48,730 nucleotides of DNA from Rubrivivax sp. (lineage in GTDB: Bacteria; Pseudomonadota; Gammaproteobacteria; Burkholderiales; Burkholderiaceae_C). The stretch lies in the NCBI GenBank assembly GCA_024641965.1, contig JAHECC010000008.1:1-48730 (forward strand), written 5' to 3'. Under the pieces are notes generated by a model. That model was not told where the DNA came from, ran no database searches, and was given only the letters and a program-made list of their open reading frames with translations. Position numbers and translations under genes: made by a program. This document shows positions 1-8,349 of the stretch, one piece after another. The number at the start of each line of letters is the position of its first letter. The first letter of the stretch is position 1.

Positions 1-708
1 ATGGGCCTGGCCTATGGCATCCCCGGCACCTTCCGCGAGCCGTGGCAGATGGCGCAATACCTGAAGAACATGGGCGGCGAACAACTGGTCAACGACCAGC
101 TGCTGCCCAAGGGCGTGATCTACCGAACCGAGAAGGCCTACACCACCGAGCTGGTGGTGAACAAGAAGATCACGACGCTGGACGAGTTCAAGACGTTGAA
201 GTTGCGTTCCGCGGGCACGCTGCTCGACTATCTGTCGATCGCCGGCGCGTCGCCGACGCACATCGCCGGCCCGGAGCTGTACCAGGCGCTGGCCACCGGT
301 GTGGTCGACGGCGCGCACTGGGGCGCGGCGCAGGGCGCGATGTCGATGAAGCTGTGGGAAGTGGCGCGCTTTCACATGCTGCCGCCACTCGGCATCACCT
401 GCGACGCCTATGTGTTCAACAAGGCGGCCGTGGACAAGCTGCCCGAGGACCTGCGTCTGAACCTGATGTCGCTGGCCGACGAGCGCTTCTTCAGCCGCAC
501 CACTGAATACCAGCTGAAGGAGGCGCAGGCCTTGACCAAGGGTCGCGAGACGATGAAGGTCGAGGTGGTGCAGTTCCCGAAGGCGGTGGAAGAGCGCTTC
601 GCCGTGGCGTCCAAGGAGATCATGGCCAAGGAAACCGCAAAGGGGCCGCTGGCCGCCAAGGGCGCAGCCGCCGTGGCTTCGATCCTGAAGGACCTGGGCT
701 ACGCCTGA
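1..708 (+). CDS. TRAP transporter substrate-binding protein, DctP family (5' end missing)
   Basis: This is the C-terminal 235 residues of a periplasmic solute-binding protein of a tripartite ATP-independent periplasmic (TRAP) transporter. The family is usually 320-360 residues, so about a third, including the signal peptide, lies before the window; the ATG at base 1 is probably an internal Met. The family pattern is visible: a conserved Arg in LRSAG near residue 69 (the arginine that normally salt-bridges a carboxylate ligand), then GPELYQALATGVVDGAHWG, and a helical tail ending in ILKDLGYA. It is followed after 5 bp by the small permease and then the large permease, so the three form one operon. 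The ligand cannot be read from the sequence; an organic acid is the usual substrate of the family. Confidence 0.88.
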   Translation: MGLAYGIPGTFREPWQMAQYLKNMGGEQLVNDQLLPKGVIYRTEKAYTTELVVNKKITTLDEFKTLKLRSAGTLLDYLSIAGASPTHIAGPELYQALATGVVDGAHWGAAQGAMSMKLWEVARFHMLPPLGITCDAYVFNKAAVDKLPEDLRLNLMSLADERFFSRTTEYQLKEAQALTKGRETMKVEVVQFPKAVEERFAVASKEIMAKETAKGPLAAKGAAAVASILKDLGYA

Positions 709-713
709 GCCAA

Positions 714-1253
714 GTGCTGGCACTCGCACGCGCCGTTACGCGCCTGAACCGCTGGATCGGGGCCACGGTGGCGTGGCTGATCCTGGTGATCTTCGTGTTG
801 CTGATCATCGACGTGGCGATGCGCTACGCCGTCGGCCGCCCGACGATCTGGACCTCGGAGATGGCGCAGCTGGTGTTCGGCTTTTATGCGGTGATCGGCG
901 GTGGCTACCTGCTGGCCGAGCGTGCGCACGTCAACGTCGACATCTTCTACGGGCGTTTCACGCGCCAGCGCAAGGCGCGGGTCGACGTGGCGACTTCGGT
1001 GCTGTTCTTCCTTTTCATGGCCGTGCTGCTGTACCAGGGCAGCTCGATGGCCTATGAATCGGTGGAGAAGTTCGAGACCTCGCAAAGCATCTGGAACCCT
1101 TGGGTCTGGCCGGTGAAGGTGGCCATACCGGTGGCCGGCGTGCTGCTGCTGCTGCAGGGCATCGTCCGGCTGATCTCGGACATCCGCGTGCTGATGGGCC
1201 TGCCCAGCGACGACGCCACCTTCGGCGTTCAGGCCGACGGCCCCACGCATTGA
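714..1253 (+). CDS. TRAP transporter small permease subunit, DctQ family
   Basis: A 179-residue inner-membrane protein with four hydrophobic helices (roughly residues 15-37, 50-70, 90-108 and 130-150), the size and topology of DctQ small permeases. An ERAHVNVD segment follows helix 2, typical of the family. The start is GTG five bases after the stop of the binding-protein gene, so translation is probably coupled. It pairs with the large permease 17 bp downstream to form the membrane part of the transporter, which couples uptake to a sodium or proton gradient rather than ATP. Confidence 0.9.
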   Translation: MLALARAVTRLNRWIGATVAWLILVIFVLLIIDVAMRYAVGRPTIWTSEMAQLVFGFYAVIGGGYLLAERAHVNVDIFYGRFTRQRKARVDVATSVLFFLFMAVLLYQGSSMAYESVEKFETSQSIWNPWVWPVKVAIPVAGVLLLLQGIVRLISDIRVLMGLPSDDATFGVQADGPTH

Positions 1254-1270
1254 TCGGCCGGTAGCGCGCC

Positions 1271-2590
1271 GTGTCGGTCGAAATCCTCACGCTGCTGTTC
1301 TTCGGCTCGCTGCTGGTCTTCCTGCTGCTGGGCGTGCCGCTGGCCTTCGTGCTCGGCGGCGTGTCGGTGATCTTCCTGTACTTTTCGATGGGCCCGGTGA
1401 GCTTCTACATCGTGGCCTCGAAGTTCTGGGACTCGATGACCAGCTTCACGTTGGTGGCGATACCGATGTACGTGTTCATGGCGATGATCCTGGAGAAATC
1501 CGGCGTCGCGCATGCGCTGTACCGCATGATGCACCTGTGGTTCGGCGCGCTGCGCGGCGGGCTGGCCATCGGCACGGTGGCGATCTGCGCGATCTTCGCG
1601 GCGATGAGCGGCATCAGCGGCGCGGCGGTGGTCACGATGGGCACGATCGCGCTGCCGCGCATGCTCGAACGCGGCTACGACACCAAGCTGTCATTGGGCG
1701 CGATCAACGCCGGCGGCGGCTGGGGCATCCTCATTCCGCCGTCGATCCCGATGGTGTTGTACGCGATGATCAGCGAGGTCTCGGTGGGGCGGCTGTTCGC
1801 CTCGGGCATCGGCCCCGGCATCCTGCTGTTCGTGCTGGTGACGATCTACATTGGCGTGCGCGCCTGGCTGCAGCCGTCGATCGCGCCGGCGCTGCCGCCC
1901 GAGGAGCGTGGCAGCTGGCGCGACAAGCTGCTGGCGCTGCGCGCGGTGCTGCTGCCGATCATGATCGTGCTGATGGTGCTGGGCTCGATCTTCGGCGGCT
2001 TGGCCACGCCCACCGAAGCTGCCGCCATCGGCGTGCTCGGCGCGCTGATTGCCGCAGCCATCAACCGCCAATTGTCGGTGGGTGTGGTGCGCCATGCGGC
2101 GATCCAGACGCTGCGATTGACCACGTTGATCATGTGGATCCTGTTTGCTGCGCACGCCTTCTCCACCGCCTACACCACGCTGGGCGCGCACGATTTCATC
2201 CAGCACCTGATGAGCCTGATCCCCGGCGGCAAGTGGGGCGCGCTGGCCTTCATGCTGTTCGTGCTGTTCCTGCTGGGCATGGTGCTCGACCCGGTGGGCA
2301 TCATGCTGATCACCTTGCCGGTGTTCCTGCCGATCGTCGATGCGGCCGGCTTCGACCCGATCTGGTTCGGCGTGCTCTTCATCATCATGATGGAGATCGG
2401 CTACATGACGCCGCCCTTCGGCTTCAACCTTTTTTACATCAAGGGCGTGGCGCCGCCGAGCGTGACGATGGGCGAGATCTACAGCTCGGTGGTGCCCTAC
2501 GTGATCGTCACGCTGGTCGGCATCGGGTTGATCATCGTGTTCCCGAACATCGCGCTGTACTTCCCGAACCTGTTCTTCGGCAAAGGTTGA
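1271..2590 (+). CDS. TRAP transporter large permease subunit, DctM family
   Basis: A 439-residue polytopic membrane protein, standard length for DctM, which carries the transport path of the TRAP system. Long hydrophobic segments occur throughout. Family signatures include GVPLAFVLGG near the N-terminus, the motif around AAMSGISGAAVVTMG in the first half and GYMTPPFGFNLF near the C-terminus. The start is GTG at 1271, 17 bp after the small permease stop; no better ATG exists. It is the last gene of the operon and faces the metC-like gene tail to tail with only 9 bp between stop codons and no visible hairpin. Confidence 0.93.
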   Translation: MSVEILTLLFFGSLLVFLLLGVPLAFVLGGVSVIFLYFSMGPVSFYIVASKFWDSMTSFTLVAIPMYVFMAMILEKSGVAHALYRMMHLWFGALRGGLAIGTVAICAIFAAMSGISGAAVVTMGTIALPRMLERGYDTKLSLGAINAGGGWGILIPPSIPMVLYAMISEVSVGRLFASGIGPGILLFVLVTIYIGVRAWLQPSIAPALPPEERGSWRDKLLALRAVLLPIMIVLMVLGSIFGGLATPTEAAAIGVLGALIAAAINRQLSVGVVRHAAIQTLRLTTLIMWILFAAHAFSTAYTTLGAHDFIQHLMSLIPGGKWGALAFMLFVLFLLGMVLDPVGIMLITLPVFLPIVDAAGFDPIWFGVLFIIMMEIGYMTPPFGFNLFYIKGVAPPSVTMGEIYSSVVPYVIVTLVGIGLIIVFPNIALYFPNLFFGKG

Positions 2591-2599
2591 GGCTGGTCC

Positions 2600-3745
2600 T
2601 CAGCCCTGCTGCAGCGCCTGTTCCAGATCGTCGATCAGGTCGCCGGCATCCTCGATGCCGACGCTCAGGCGCAGCAGGTCGGTGGGCACCGGCGAGCCGG
2701 CACCTTCGACGCTGCTGCGGTGTTCGATCAGGCTCTCGGTGCCGCCGAGCGAGGTGGCGCGCTTCCACAGTTGGACCTTGGCCGCAGTGGCGATGGCCGC
2801 CGCCTCTCCGCCCTTGACGCGGATCGACAGCATGCCGCCGAAGCCGCCGCGCATCTGGCGCGAGGCGACGGCGTGCCCGTCGAAACCGGGCAGGCCAGGG
2901 TAGAGCACGGCTTCGACGCGCGCGTGAGCGGCGAAGTGTTCGGCAATGCGCTGCGCCGAGGCGCAGGCGCGCTCGACGCGCAGGTGCAGCGTGCGCAGGC
3001 CGCGCGTCAGCAGCCAGGCCTCGAAGCTGCCGAGCGTGCCGCCGACATAGGCGCGGATCGACTTGATGCGCTGCCAGAACGCATCGTCCGCTCGCGTGAC
3101 CAGCACGCCGGCGACCAGGTCGCTGTGGCCGTTGAGGTACTTGGTCGCGGCGTGCATCACGATGTCGGCGCCGTGCTCGATCGGGCGCGTGAGCATCGGC
3201 GTGGCGACGGTGGAATCCACCGCGAGCACGGCGCCGGCCGCATGCGCGAGCTGCGCTGTCGCGGCGACGTCGGTGATGGTCCACAGCGGGTTGGCCGGGG
3301 TCTCGATCCACACCAGCTTGGTCTTGCCGGGCCGGATCGCCGCCTTCACTGCCGCGCTGTCGCTCATGTCGATCAGTTCGACCTGCAATCCCCAGTGGGT
3401 GGCAAAGTTCAGCAGCCAGTTTCGCAGCGACCAGTACATGACCTTCGGCGCCAATACGTGGTCACCCGGCGCCAGCGCCTGGAACACCGCGGTCGCCGCG
3501 GCCATGCCGCTGGCGAAGAGCGCGGCCTGCGCACCGCCTTCGAGCGCGCGGATCACGGCCTCGGCCTGGTCGAAGGCCGGGTTGTCGGCGCGGATGTAGC
3601 CGCGGCCCGAGCGGTACTGGTTGTCCGGGTCGCGGATATAGGTTGAGGAGACGTGGATCGGCCAGGTGACCGCGCGCGTCGTCTCGTCGATCCAGCCCAG
3701 TGCCTGCGCGGCGATGCTGTCGGGGTGCAAGTCTTTGGCATCCAT
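2600..3745 (-). CDS. metC: PLP-dependent trans-sulfuration enzyme (cystathionine beta-lyase type)
   Basis: A 381-residue member of the Cys/Met-metabolism PLP enzyme family. Lys202 in the HAATKYLNGHSD motif is the expected Schiff-base lysine; FASGMAA (78-84) and D177 in AVDSTVATP fit the cofactor pocket. Such enzymes cleave cystathionine, or add sulfur donors to homoserine esters; the family does not separate beta-lyase from gamma-synthase or gamma-lyase by motif alone, so metC is a best guess. It starts 3 bp after the trpS stop on the same strand and is very likely cotranscribed with it. Confidence 0.78.
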   Translation of the reverse strand: MDAKDLHPDSIAAQALGWIDETTRAVTWPIHVSSTYIRDPDNQYRSGRGYIRADNPAFDQAEAVIRALEGGAQAALFASGMAAATAVFQALAPGDHVLAPKVMYWSLRNWLLNFATHWGLQVELIDMSDSAAVKAAIRPGKTKLVWIETPANPLWTITDVAATAQLAHAAGAVLAVDSTVATPMLTRPIEHGADIVMHAATKYLNGHSDLVAGVLVTRADDAFWQRIKSIRAYVGGTLGSFEAWLLTRGLRTLHLRVERACASAQRIAEHFAAHARVEAVLYPGLPGFDGHAVASRQMRGGFGGMLSIRVKGGEAAAIATAAKVQLWKRATSLGGTESLIEHRSSVEGAGSPVPTDLLRLSVGIEDAGDLIDDLEQALQQG

Positions 3746-3748
3746 AGG

Positions 3749-4957
3749 TCAGTACAACAATCCCATTGCATCGCGCACATCGCGCATCGTCTGTTTGGCC
3801 ACGGTGCGCGCGCGCTCGGTGCCGTTCTCGACGATCCATTGCACCTGCTTCGGATTGCTCAAGTACTTTTCGGCGCGCTCGCGCCACGGTTGCTGTTCGC
3901 GCAACACGCCGTCGATCACCGGTTGCTTGCAGTCCAGACAGCCGATGCCGGCGCTGGTGCAACCCTTTACCACCCAGTCGCGCGTGGAATCGTCGCTGTA
4001 CACCTTGTGGAACTGCCACACCGGGCACTTCTCCGGGTCGCCGGGGTCGCTGCGGTGCACGCGCGCCGGGTCGGTGGGCATGCGCTTGATCTTGCGCTCG
4101 ACCTCGGCCGGCGCTTCGCGCATCGCGATCGAGTTGCCGTAGCTCTTGCTCATCTTGCTGCCGTCCAGACCGGGCAGCTTGGTGACTTCGGTGTGCAGCG
4201 CCTGCGGCTCGGTGAGGATGCTCTTGCCGGCGCCGCGCAAGTGGCCGAGCAGCAGTTCGGTGTCTTCGGCTGCCCAGTTCGAAACAGCCGCGGCACTGCG
4301 CTGCACCAATGCTTCGCCCTTGGCGAGAGGCTCGGCCTTGCCGGTCTCGCCGAAGTCGCGCTTTTGCTTCTTGAAGTAGCGCGCGTCGTCCTTGGAGAGC
4401 TTGGCCAGCGTGGCCGCGACCTTGGCTTCGAAATCGGCGGCGCGGCCGTACAGGTGATTGAAGCGGCGCGCCACCTCGCGCGTCAGCTCGACGTGCGAGG
4501 CCTGGTCTTCACCGACCGGCACGAAGGCGGCCTTGTAGATCAGGATGTCGGCCGCCTGCAGCAGCGGGTAGCCGAGGAAGCCGTAGGTCGCCAGGTCGCG
4601 GTCGGAGAGTTTTTCGATCTGGTCCTTGTAGGTCGGCACGCGCTCCAGCCAGCCCAGCGGCGTGCCCATCGCCAGCAGCGTGAACAGTTCGGCATGCTCG
4701 GGCAGCCGGCTTTGCAGGAAGATCGTGCAGCGCTCCGGGTCCAGCCCGGCGGCCAGCCAGTCGGTGACCATCTCGTACACGTACTGGCCCATGACCTCGC
4801 GCTCCTCGTAGTGCGTGGTCAGCGCGTGCCAGTCGGCGACGAAGTAGAAGCAGTCGTAGTCGTGCTGCAGCCGCACCCAGTTCTTCAGCGCGCCGTGGTA
4901 GTGGCCGAGGTGCATCGCGCCGGTGGGGCGCATGCCGGAAAGGACGCGGGCTTGCAT
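3749..4957 (-). CDS. trpS: Tryptophanyl-tRNA synthetase
   Basis: Class I aminoacyl-tRNA synthetase that charges tRNA-Trp. The HIGH motif reads HLGH (16-19) in GMRPTGAMHLGHYHGAL, and the KMSKS loop is at 268-272 (GSKMSKSYGNS). The protein has 402 residues against about 330 for most bacterial TrpS; the extra length is a roughly 60-residue stretch between about 180 and 250, rich in charged residues and Ala, just before the KMSKS loop. I recall similarly long TrpS in betaproteobacteria. It is divergent from purN and cotranscribed with the downstream PLP enzyme. Confidence 0.96.
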   Translation of the reverse strand: MQARVLSGMRPTGAMHLGHYHGALKNWVRLQHDYDCFYFVADWHALTTHYEEREVMGQYVYEMVTDWLAAGLDPERCTIFLQSRLPEHAELFTLLAMGTPLGWLERVPTYKDQIEKLSDRDLATYGFLGYPLLQAADILIYKAAFVPVGEDQASHVELTREVARRFNHLYGRAADFEAKVAATLAKLSKDDARYFKKQKRDFGETGKAEPLAKGEALVQRSAAAVSNWAAEDTELLLGHLRGAGKSILTEPQALHTEVTKLPGLDGSKMSKSYGNSIAMREAPAEVERKIKRMPTDPARVHRSDPGDPEKCPVWQFHKVYSDDSTRDWVVKGCTSAGIGCLDCKQPVIDGVLREQQPWRERAEKYLSNPKQVQWIVENGTERARTVAKQTMRDVRDAMGLLY

Positions 4958-5033
4958 GGTGGGGACGAAGGATCAGCGGGAAGGCGCCGATTCTCGCAGA
5001 CCGTACACTGCCGGCCGCGCTGCAAGCCGTCGT

Positions 5034-5666
5034 ATGAAGAACATCGTCATCATGATCTCCGGCCGCGGCTCCAACATGGAAGCCATCGTGCAGCGCTGCG
5101 CTGCCGAAGGCTGGCCGGCTCGCGTGGCGGCGGTCATCGCCAACCGCGCCGACGCCGCCGGTTTGCGCTTCGCTGCCGCGCACGGCATCGCGACACAGGT
5201 GGTCGAGCACCGCGCTTTTGCCACGCGCGAGGCCTTCGACGATGCGCTGGCGATGGCCATCGATGCGCACGCCGCTGACCTGGTGGTGCTGGCCGGCTTC
5301 ATGCGCATCCTGGGCGCCGCCTTCGTGCGCCGCTACGAAGGCCGATTGTTGAATATCCACCCGTCGCTGTTGCCGATGTTCCCCGGGCTGCACACGCACC
5401 AGCGCGCCATCGACGCGGGCATCAAGCTGGCCGGGGCTACAGTGCATTTCGTCACCCCCGAACTGGACCATGGGCCGATCGTCATTCAGTCGGCGGTGCC
5501 GCTGCTGGCAGGCGACGATGCGCAATCCCTGAGCGCGCGAGTGCTCGCCACCGAGCACCAGATCTACCCGCTGGCAGTGCGCTGGTGCGTCGAAGGCGCG
5601 TTGCGTATCGAAGGCGGCGTCGTGCGGCAGATGCAGGGTGCGCCGCAGCTCTGGCTCGCGTCCTGA
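5034..5666 (+). CDS. purN: Phosphoribosylglycinamide formyltransferase, PurN
   Basis: A 210-residue folate-dependent GAR transformylase, which transfers a formyl group from 10-formyl-THF to GAR in the third step of purine synthesis. It opens with MKNIVIMISGRGSNMEA, the phosphate-binding start of the family. The catalytic Asn and His are in NIHPSLLPMFPGLHTHQ and the Asp in the TPELDHGPI segment. The ATG at 5034 is chosen over the upstream in-frame ATG at 4923 because homology begins here and the upstream codons overlap trpS antisense. A TACACT box at 5004-5009 could be its -10, giving a leader of about 18 nt. It diverges from trpS with 76 bp between starts. Confidence 0.94.
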   Translation: MKNIVIMISGRGSNMEAIVQRCAAEGWPARVAAVIANRADAAGLRFAAAHGIATQVVEHRAFATREAFDDALAMAIDAHAADLVVLAGFMRILGAAFVRRYEGRLLNIHPSLLPMFPGLHTHQRAIDAGIKLAGATVHFVTPELDHGPIVIQSAVPLLAGDDAQSLSARVLATEHQIYPLAVRWCVEGALRIEGGVVRQMQGAPQLWLAS

Positions 5667-5706
5667 GCGGCAGCGAGTGCGCGGGGGTGGCACGGATAAT
5701 CCACCG

Positions 5707-6969
5707 ATGAACCGCAGCCACCTGCTCGACCAATGCGGCGAATTGCTGCGCACCGTCATGCGCTTCGATGCGCCTGCCGATGGCGTGGTCTCGGCCTTCT
5801 TCCGCGGCCACCGCACGCTTGGCCCGCGCGAGCGCCACACGCTGGCCGAGACGACCTACGCGGTGCTGCGCCGGCGCCTACTGTTCCAGCATCTGGCGCA
5901 GGACGGCAGCGGCGCGGCCGAACGGCGGCTGGCGATCCTGGGCTGGCAGGGCGCGGAGGTCCACCTGCAGGCGGCGCTTCAATCGCACGAGCGCAGTTGG
6001 TTGCAGCGCTGCCGCGAAGTCGACGTGGCGACGTTGCCCGACAAGCTGCGCCACAACCTGCCCGACTGGCTGGCCGGCGCCCTGCGCGAGCAACTGGCCG
6101 ACGCGGACTTCTGGGCGCTGGCCGATGCCTTGCTGCATCCGGCGCCTCTGGACCTGCGCGTGAACAGCTTCAAGGCCAAGCGCGAGGCGGTGCGTGCTGC
6201 GCTGCTCGAAGCCGGCATCCAGGCTGAGCCTACACCCTTCTCAACCTGGGGCCTGCGTGTGGCGGGCAAGCCGGCGCTGAACAAGCTGGATGTGTTCACA
6301 AGGGGCGAAGTCGAGGTGCAGGACGAAGGCAGCCAGCTATTGGCGCTGCTGACCGACGCCAAGCGCGGCGAGATGGTGGTGGACTTCTGCGCCGGCGCCG
6401 GCGGCAAGACGCTGGCGCTCGGCGCGGCCATGCGCAACACCGGTCGGCTTTATGCCTACGACACCTCCGGCCACCGCCTGGATGCGATGAAACCGCGCCT
6501 GGCGCGCAGCGGCCTGAGCAACGTGCACCCGGTGCAACTGGCGCACGAGCGTGACGAGCGCATCAAGCGCATGGCCGGCAAGATCGACCGCGTGCTGATC
6601 GACGCGCCGTGCTCCGGCCTGGGCACCTTGCGCCGCAATCCCGACCTGAAGTGGCGCCAGTCACCGAAGGCCGTGCAGGAGCTGAAGGTCAAGCAGCAGG
6701 CCATCCTGGACAGCGCCGCGCGGCTGCTCAAGCCCGGCGGGCGGCTTGTCTATGCCACCTGCAGCCTGCATCGTGCCGAGAACGAGGACATCGCCGATGC
6801 GTTCGAGCAGGCCGAGGGCGAGCGATTCGTCGCGCTGAATGTGGGTGAACTGCTGGCATCAGCCCAGGTCGCACGTGCCGGCGATCTGGACGAAGCCGGG
6901 CGCTTGAGACTGTGGCCGCACCGCCACGGCACCGACGGCTTCTTTGCGGCAGTCTGGCAACGCCGTTGA
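5707..6969 (+). CDS. RsmB/NOP-family rRNA (cytosine-C5) methyltransferase
   Basis: A 420-residue SAM-dependent RNA m5C methyltransferase. The SAM site VVDFCAGAGGKTLAL is at mid-protein, followed by the DAPCSGLGTLRRNPDLKW segment with one catalytic cysteine and ATCSLHRAEN with the second, the two-cysteine arrangement of RsmB/NSUN enzymes. The N-terminal third is helical and fits the family's RNA-binding domain. The target base is not readable; 16S rRNA is the usual one. ATG 5707 is used because it is preceded, six bases away, by GATAAT (5695-5700) and by no ribosome binding site, which suggests a leaderless transcript. The longer frame from 5638 would overlap purN. Confidence 0.9.
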   Translation: MNRSHLLDQCGELLRTVMRFDAPADGVVSAFFRGHRTLGPRERHTLAETTYAVLRRRLLFQHLAQDGSGAAERRLAILGWQGAEVHLQAALQSHERSWLQRCREVDVATLPDKLRHNLPDWLAGALREQLADADFWALADALLHPAPLDLRVNSFKAKREAVRAALLEAGIQAEPTPFSTWGLRVAGKPALNKLDVFTRGEVEVQDEGSQLLALLTDAKRGEMVVDFCAGAGGKTLALGAAMRNTGRLYAYDTSGHRLDAMKPRLARSGLSNVHPVQLAHERDERIKRMAGKIDRVLIDAPCSGLGTLRRNPDLKWRQSPKAVQELKVKQQAILDSAARLLKPGGRLVYATCSLHRAENEDIADAFEQAEGERFVALNVGELLASAQVARAGDLDEAGRLRLWPHRHGTDGFFAAVWQRR

Positions 6970-7011
6970 GTATGGGAACGCCAGGGCTGTGACGCAGCGC
7001 AAGCAAGCGTT

Positions 7012-7097
7012 GCGGAACCGCCGAATGGGCTGCCCACACTAAGGGATTCGATGGCCAAAGGCGCGGAACCGCCGTTTACAATGTGAGATTCGCTCAC
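7012..7097 (+). promoter_or_regulatory. Putative desaturase promoter with a 12-bp direct repeat and a palindrome
   Basis: A TACAAT box at 7077-7082 is a good -10 for the desaturase gene. Two exact copies of GCGGAACCGCCG lie at 7012-7023 and 7063-7074, 51 bp apart; each contains the inverted pair GCGG-AA-CCGC, and the second ends 2 bp before the -10. Just downstream, at 7083-7097, is GTGAG-ATTCG-CTCAC, which would cover the start of transcription. No good -35 is visible. The layout is what a repressed or dual-regulated promoter looks like; the regulator is unknown. Confidence 0.5.
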
Positions 7098-7125
7098 TTT
7101 CTTGGGCGGCAACACAAGACACACA

Positions 7126-8349
7126 ATGTACGTACTCATGAATCTGCACGACGCGGTCGTGGATCTGCTGGCCAATGGCCTGCTCGGCGCATCAACCTGG
7201 CAGGTGGTGGTGGTCGCGCTCGTGTTCACGCACATCACCATCGCCTGCGTCACGATCTTCCTGCACCGCGCGCAGGCACACCGTGCCTTGGAGTTGCACA
7301 CGATCCCGTCGCACTTCTTCCGCCTGTGGCTTTGGCTGACCACCGGCATGGTGACCAAGGAATGGGTTGCCATCCACCGCAAGCACCACGCCAAGTGCGA
7401 AACCGTCGATGACCCGCACAGCCCGGTCACCCGCGGCATCAAGACCGTGCTGCTGACCGGCAGCGAGCTCTACCGCGCCGAAGCCAAGGTGCAGGACACG
7501 CTGGACAAGTACGGCCACAACACGCCCGACGACTGGATCGAGCGCAACCTGTACAGCCGCTACTCCTGGCAGGGCGTGGGCGTCATGCTGGTGATCAACA
7601 TCCTGCTCTTCGGTGCCATCGGCGCCACGGTGTGGGCAGTACAGATGGCCTGGATCCCGATCACCGCCGCAGGCATCATCAACGGCCTGGGCCACTGGTG
7701 GGGCTACCGCAATTTCGAGGCGCCCGACGCGTCGACCAACATCTCGCCCTGGGGCATCATCATCGGCGGGGAAGAGTTGCACAACAACCACCACACCTAT
7801 CCGACATCGGCCAAGTTGTCGGTCAAGCCCTATGAGTTCGATATCGGCTGGCTGTACATCCGCACGCTGGAAGTGATGGGCCTGGCCAAGGTGCGCAAGA
7901 CGCCGCCGATGCTCAGGCTGGGCGATGTCAGGCCGGTGGCCGACGGCAAGACGCTCGAGGCGATCATCGCGAACCGCTATGAGGTGATGGCCAACTATGC
8001 CGTCGAGTTGAAGCGCGCCTGCGCTTCAGAGTTGGCGCGCATGAAGGCGCAGGGTGCGCACAACAGCGCGCGCTGGAAAAGCATGAACGCGGCCAAGCGC
8101 TGGTTGCATCGCGACGAGGACAAGATCCCCGCCGGGCAGAAGCCGCTGTTGGCGCGGGCCATGGGCGACAGCCCGGCACTGGGCAAACTGGTGGCGATGC
8201 GCGAGGAACTGCGCTCGTTGTGGACGCGCACCAATGTGTCTGCCGAACAACTGGTGCTCGACCTGCAAGCCTGGTGCAAGAAGGCGGAGGAAAGCGGCAT
8301 TGCCGCGCTGCAGGAGTTCTCGCTCAAGCTGCGCGCGGCCCACGCCTGA
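7126..8349 (+). CDS. Membrane fatty acid desaturase (acyl-CoA/acyl-lipid type)
   Basis: A 407-residue di-iron membrane desaturase, which introduces a double bond into an acyl chain, usually at delta-9. The three histidine boxes are visible: HRAQAH (47-52), HRKHH (84-88) and HNNHH (219-223), with an additional His190 in NGLGHWWGYRNFE. Hydrophobic segments around 20-45, 62-78 and 152-182 give the expected topology. A soluble C-terminal part of about 150 residues after residue 255, rich in Ala, Lys and Arg, is longer than the catalytic core needs. The start could also be ATG 7138 (MNLHDAV); no clear ribosome binding site decides it. The gene ends at a three-hairpin repeat and a strong terminator. 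Confidence 0.92.
   Translation: MYVLMNLHDAVVDLLANGLLGASTWQVVVVALVFTHITIACVTIFLHRAQAHRALELHTIPSHFFRLWLWLTTGMVTKEWVAIHRKHHAKCETVDDPHSPVTRGIKTVLLTGSELYRAEAKVQDTLDKYGHNTPDDWIERNLYSRYSWQGVGVMLVINILLFGAIGATVWAVQMAWIPITAAGIINGLGHWWGYRNFEAPDASTNISPWGIIIGGEELHNNHHTYPTSAKLSVKPYEFDIGWLYIRTLEVMGLAKVRKTPPMLRLGDVRPVADGKTLEAIIANRYEVMANYAVELKRACASELARMKAQGAHNSARWKSMNAAKRWLHRDEDKIPAGQKPLLARAMGDSPALGKLVAMREELRSLWTRTNVSAEQLVLDLQAWCKKAEESGIAALQEFSLKLRAAHA

Noticed and set aside
3653..5278. A 541-codon open frame opposite trpS and running into purN
   Set aside because: Same GC-driven artefact; low-complexity composition and conflict with two clear genes.
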